A stretch of DNA of 6,871 nucleotides from Dehalococcoidia bacterium (GTDB lineage: Bacteria; Chloroflexota; Dehalococcoidia; Bin125): positions 1 through 6,871 of the forward strand of contig RKRS01000146.1 of the NCBI GenBank assembly GCA_007571275.1, given 5' to 3'. The translations under genes were made by a program, and so were the position numbers. A model generated the notes under the pieces. The model did no database searches. It had not been told where the DNA came from and was given only the letters and a program-made list of their open reading frames with translations. Below, in pieces: positions 5,804 through 6,871 of this stretch (its first letter is position 1; every line of letters starts with the position of its first letter).

Positions 5804-6553
5804 ATGGATCACAGCGAGATCGACTACACCCAACTGCGCTTCTCCGATCCGCCACGGGCCCGCCCCTACGTCGTGGTCAACATGGTGATGTCGGCCGATG
5901 GTCAGACTGTTGTCGACGGGACGGAGCGTGGGCTTGGCTCGGCGCTCGACCAGCGTCTGATGCGCGAGCTGCGCGTCCATTTCGATGTCGTGATGAACGG
6001 CGCCGCCACATTCCGCGCTTCCGGTACCTCGGCGCGGCTCAACGATCCAGCGCTGGAACACTGGCGACTTGAGCGCGGGCTGCCGCCCTCGCCCGTCGCT
6101 GCGGTGCTGACCAGGAGCGGCAATCTGCCGCCTCAGCGCCGCTTCTTTACCGATCGCAGCTTCGAGGCAATCGTCTACCTCTCCAGCGCCGCGCCCGATG
6201 GTGTCCGCGAGGAGCTTGAGTCGCGCGGCCGTCCCGTCCTCATCGTGCCTGAAGGCGAGGAAGCCAGCGTCGCTCTGCGTCATATACAGGCTGAGCTGGG
6301 CGCGCGGCGCGTGCTGGTCGAGGGCGGCGCATCGCTCAACGGCGAACTCATCCGTCAGGGCCTGGTGGACGAGTACTTCCTCACGCTCGCGCCAAGAATC
6401 GCAGGCGGCGACGCTTCGACCGCAGCATTCACCTGGCCTGGCCCGCCGACCAGATCAGGCATCAAACAACTTGAGTTGATCCATGCGCTTCCCGCCCAAA
6501 GCGGTGAGCTATTCCTTCGCTATCGTCTCCAACGCGCGGCGCCAGCGGACTAA
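5804..6553 (+). CDS. RibD C-terminal-domain (dihydrofolate reductase-fold) reductase
   Basis: A 249-residue cytoplasmic NADPH-dependent reductase of the RibD_C family, whose best-known member reduces the ribosyl group of a pyrimidine intermediate in riboflavin synthesis. Visible family motifs are RPYVVVNMVMSADGQTVVDG (20-39), FDVVMNGAATFRASG (60-74), the nucleotide-binding-type segment RRVLVEGGASLNGELIRQGLVDE (168-190) and FLTLAPRIAGG (192-202). The deaminase domain of full-length RibD is absent, and the length is normal for a stand-alone RibD_C protein. No riboflavin gene lies nearby, so the substrate may be a different pterin or flavin-related compound. ATG 5804 has no Shine-Dalgarno site, but the conserved motif begins only about 20 residues in, so a later start is unlikely. 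The stop overlaps that of the converging NHL gene. Confidence 0.9.
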   Translation: MDHSEIDYTQLRFSDPPRARPYVVVNMVMSADGQTVVDGTERGLGSALDQRLMRELRVHFDVVMNGAATFRASGTSARLNDPALEHWRLERGLPPSPVAAVLTRSGNLPPQRRFFTDRSFEAIVYLSSAAPDGVREELESRGRPVLIVPEGEEASVALRHIQAELGARRVLVEGGASLNGELIRQGLVDEYFLTLAPRIAGGDASTAAFTWPGPPTRSGIKQLELIHALPAQSGELFLRYRLQRAAPAD

Positions 6554-6871
6554 GACTCACGCACCAGCTTCTTGAGGCTGTGCAGCTCGACGCCGAGCGC
6601 TTTGCCACGGATGGTGTTGCAGACCTCGCCGACGTACACGTCGCCCTTGCTGTCCACTGCGATCCCGTGTGGCGCGATGAACTTGCCCGCTTCATCGCCC
6701 TCATCGGGGTGGCCGAGCAAAGCCAGGCGGTTACCGGAGCGGTCGTAGATGCTGACCCGATGCCCGAGCCCCGGCGCGCCCTGCATACCGCCCATTTCGT
6801 TGAGCTCGCCGATGTAGATGTTGCCGTCGGGCGCGAGCGTCAGGCCGTCGGGACGATGGATGTTGGTCCAC
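6550..6871 (-). CDS. NHL-repeat protein, C-terminal 106 residues (cut by right edge)
   Basis: The reading frame on the - strand is open from the window edge to the TAG at 6552-6550, and no start codon within the window needs to be used. The visible part begins WTNIHRPDGLTLAPDGNIYIG and contains two NHL repeat units, RPDGLTLAPDGNIYIGE (about residues 6-22) and APHGIAVDSKGDVYVGEV. Between them lies HRVSIYDRSGNRLALLG, the usual strand pattern of a six-bladed beta-propeller. Such proteins often resemble the lyase half of peptidylglycine alpha-amidating enzyme or act as binding propellers; the missing N-terminal part would decide this, along with any export signal. The stop overlaps by two bases that of the RibD-like gene on the opposite strand. 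No substrate can be named. Confidence 0.88.
   Translation of the reverse strand, partial: WTNIHRPDGLTLAPDGNIYIGELNEMGGMQGAPGLGHRVSIYDRSGNRLALLGHPDEGDEAGKFIAPHGIAVDSKGDVYVGEVCNTIRGKALGVELHSLKKLVRES

Noticed and set aside
6561..6583. Imperfect stem (GCA-C-CAGC with GCTG-TGC) after the RibD-like gene
   Set aside because: It has a bulge and no T-run, and it lies within the NHL-repeat coding sequence; not supportable as a terminator.

Overview
The window is a GC-rich, gene-dense bacterial fragment of 6,871 bases. It carries seven complete genes and one gene cut by the right edge. The largest non-coding gap is 67 bases, and no RNA gene, CRISPR array or insertion sequence was seen. The mix of tandem CaiB/BaiF CoA-transferases, a DUF418 membrane protein, a RibD-C reductase and an NHL-repeat protein, in compact GC-rich DNA, suggests an environmental bacterium. 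Chloroflexota (Thermomicrobia or SAR202-like) is my best guess, but it rests on remembered style of the proteins, not on a marker gene.

Left part (49-2686, + strand): two adjacent paralogous family III CoA-transferases. They align end to end, and both keep the catalytic aspartate at residue 170. They may form a hetero-oligomer or be a recent substrate-diverged duplication. A DUF418 multi-spanning membrane protein (3814-2690, - strand) converges on them, with three bases between stop codons.

Middle (3882-5542, + strand): a fold-type I PLP aminotransferase, divergent from the DUF418 gene. It is followed after 17 bases by what looks like two small ORFs (5072-5266 and 5267-5542). These are best read as one 156-residue OsmC/Ohr-family protein. 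The TGA at 5264-5266 sits exactly where the family has its peroxidatic cysteine, in the same frame, with a stem-loop of bacterial SECIS geometry just downstream. The gene is therefore most likely a selenocysteine-containing OsmC-like peroxide reductase, and this is the main finding of the window.

Right part: a small unrecognised acidic protein (5781-5539, - strand) overlaps the end of the OsmC gene and is divergent from a RibD C-terminal-domain reductase (5804-6553, + strand). The reductase in turn overlaps, stop to stop, an NHL-repeat protein (- strand) that runs off the right edge.

Functionally the window shows acyl-CoA activation, amino-group transfer, peroxide defence and a pteridine/flavin-type reductase. 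Nothing in the sequence ties all of these into one pathway. Only the CoA-transferase pair and the aminotransferase-OsmC pair look like transcription units.
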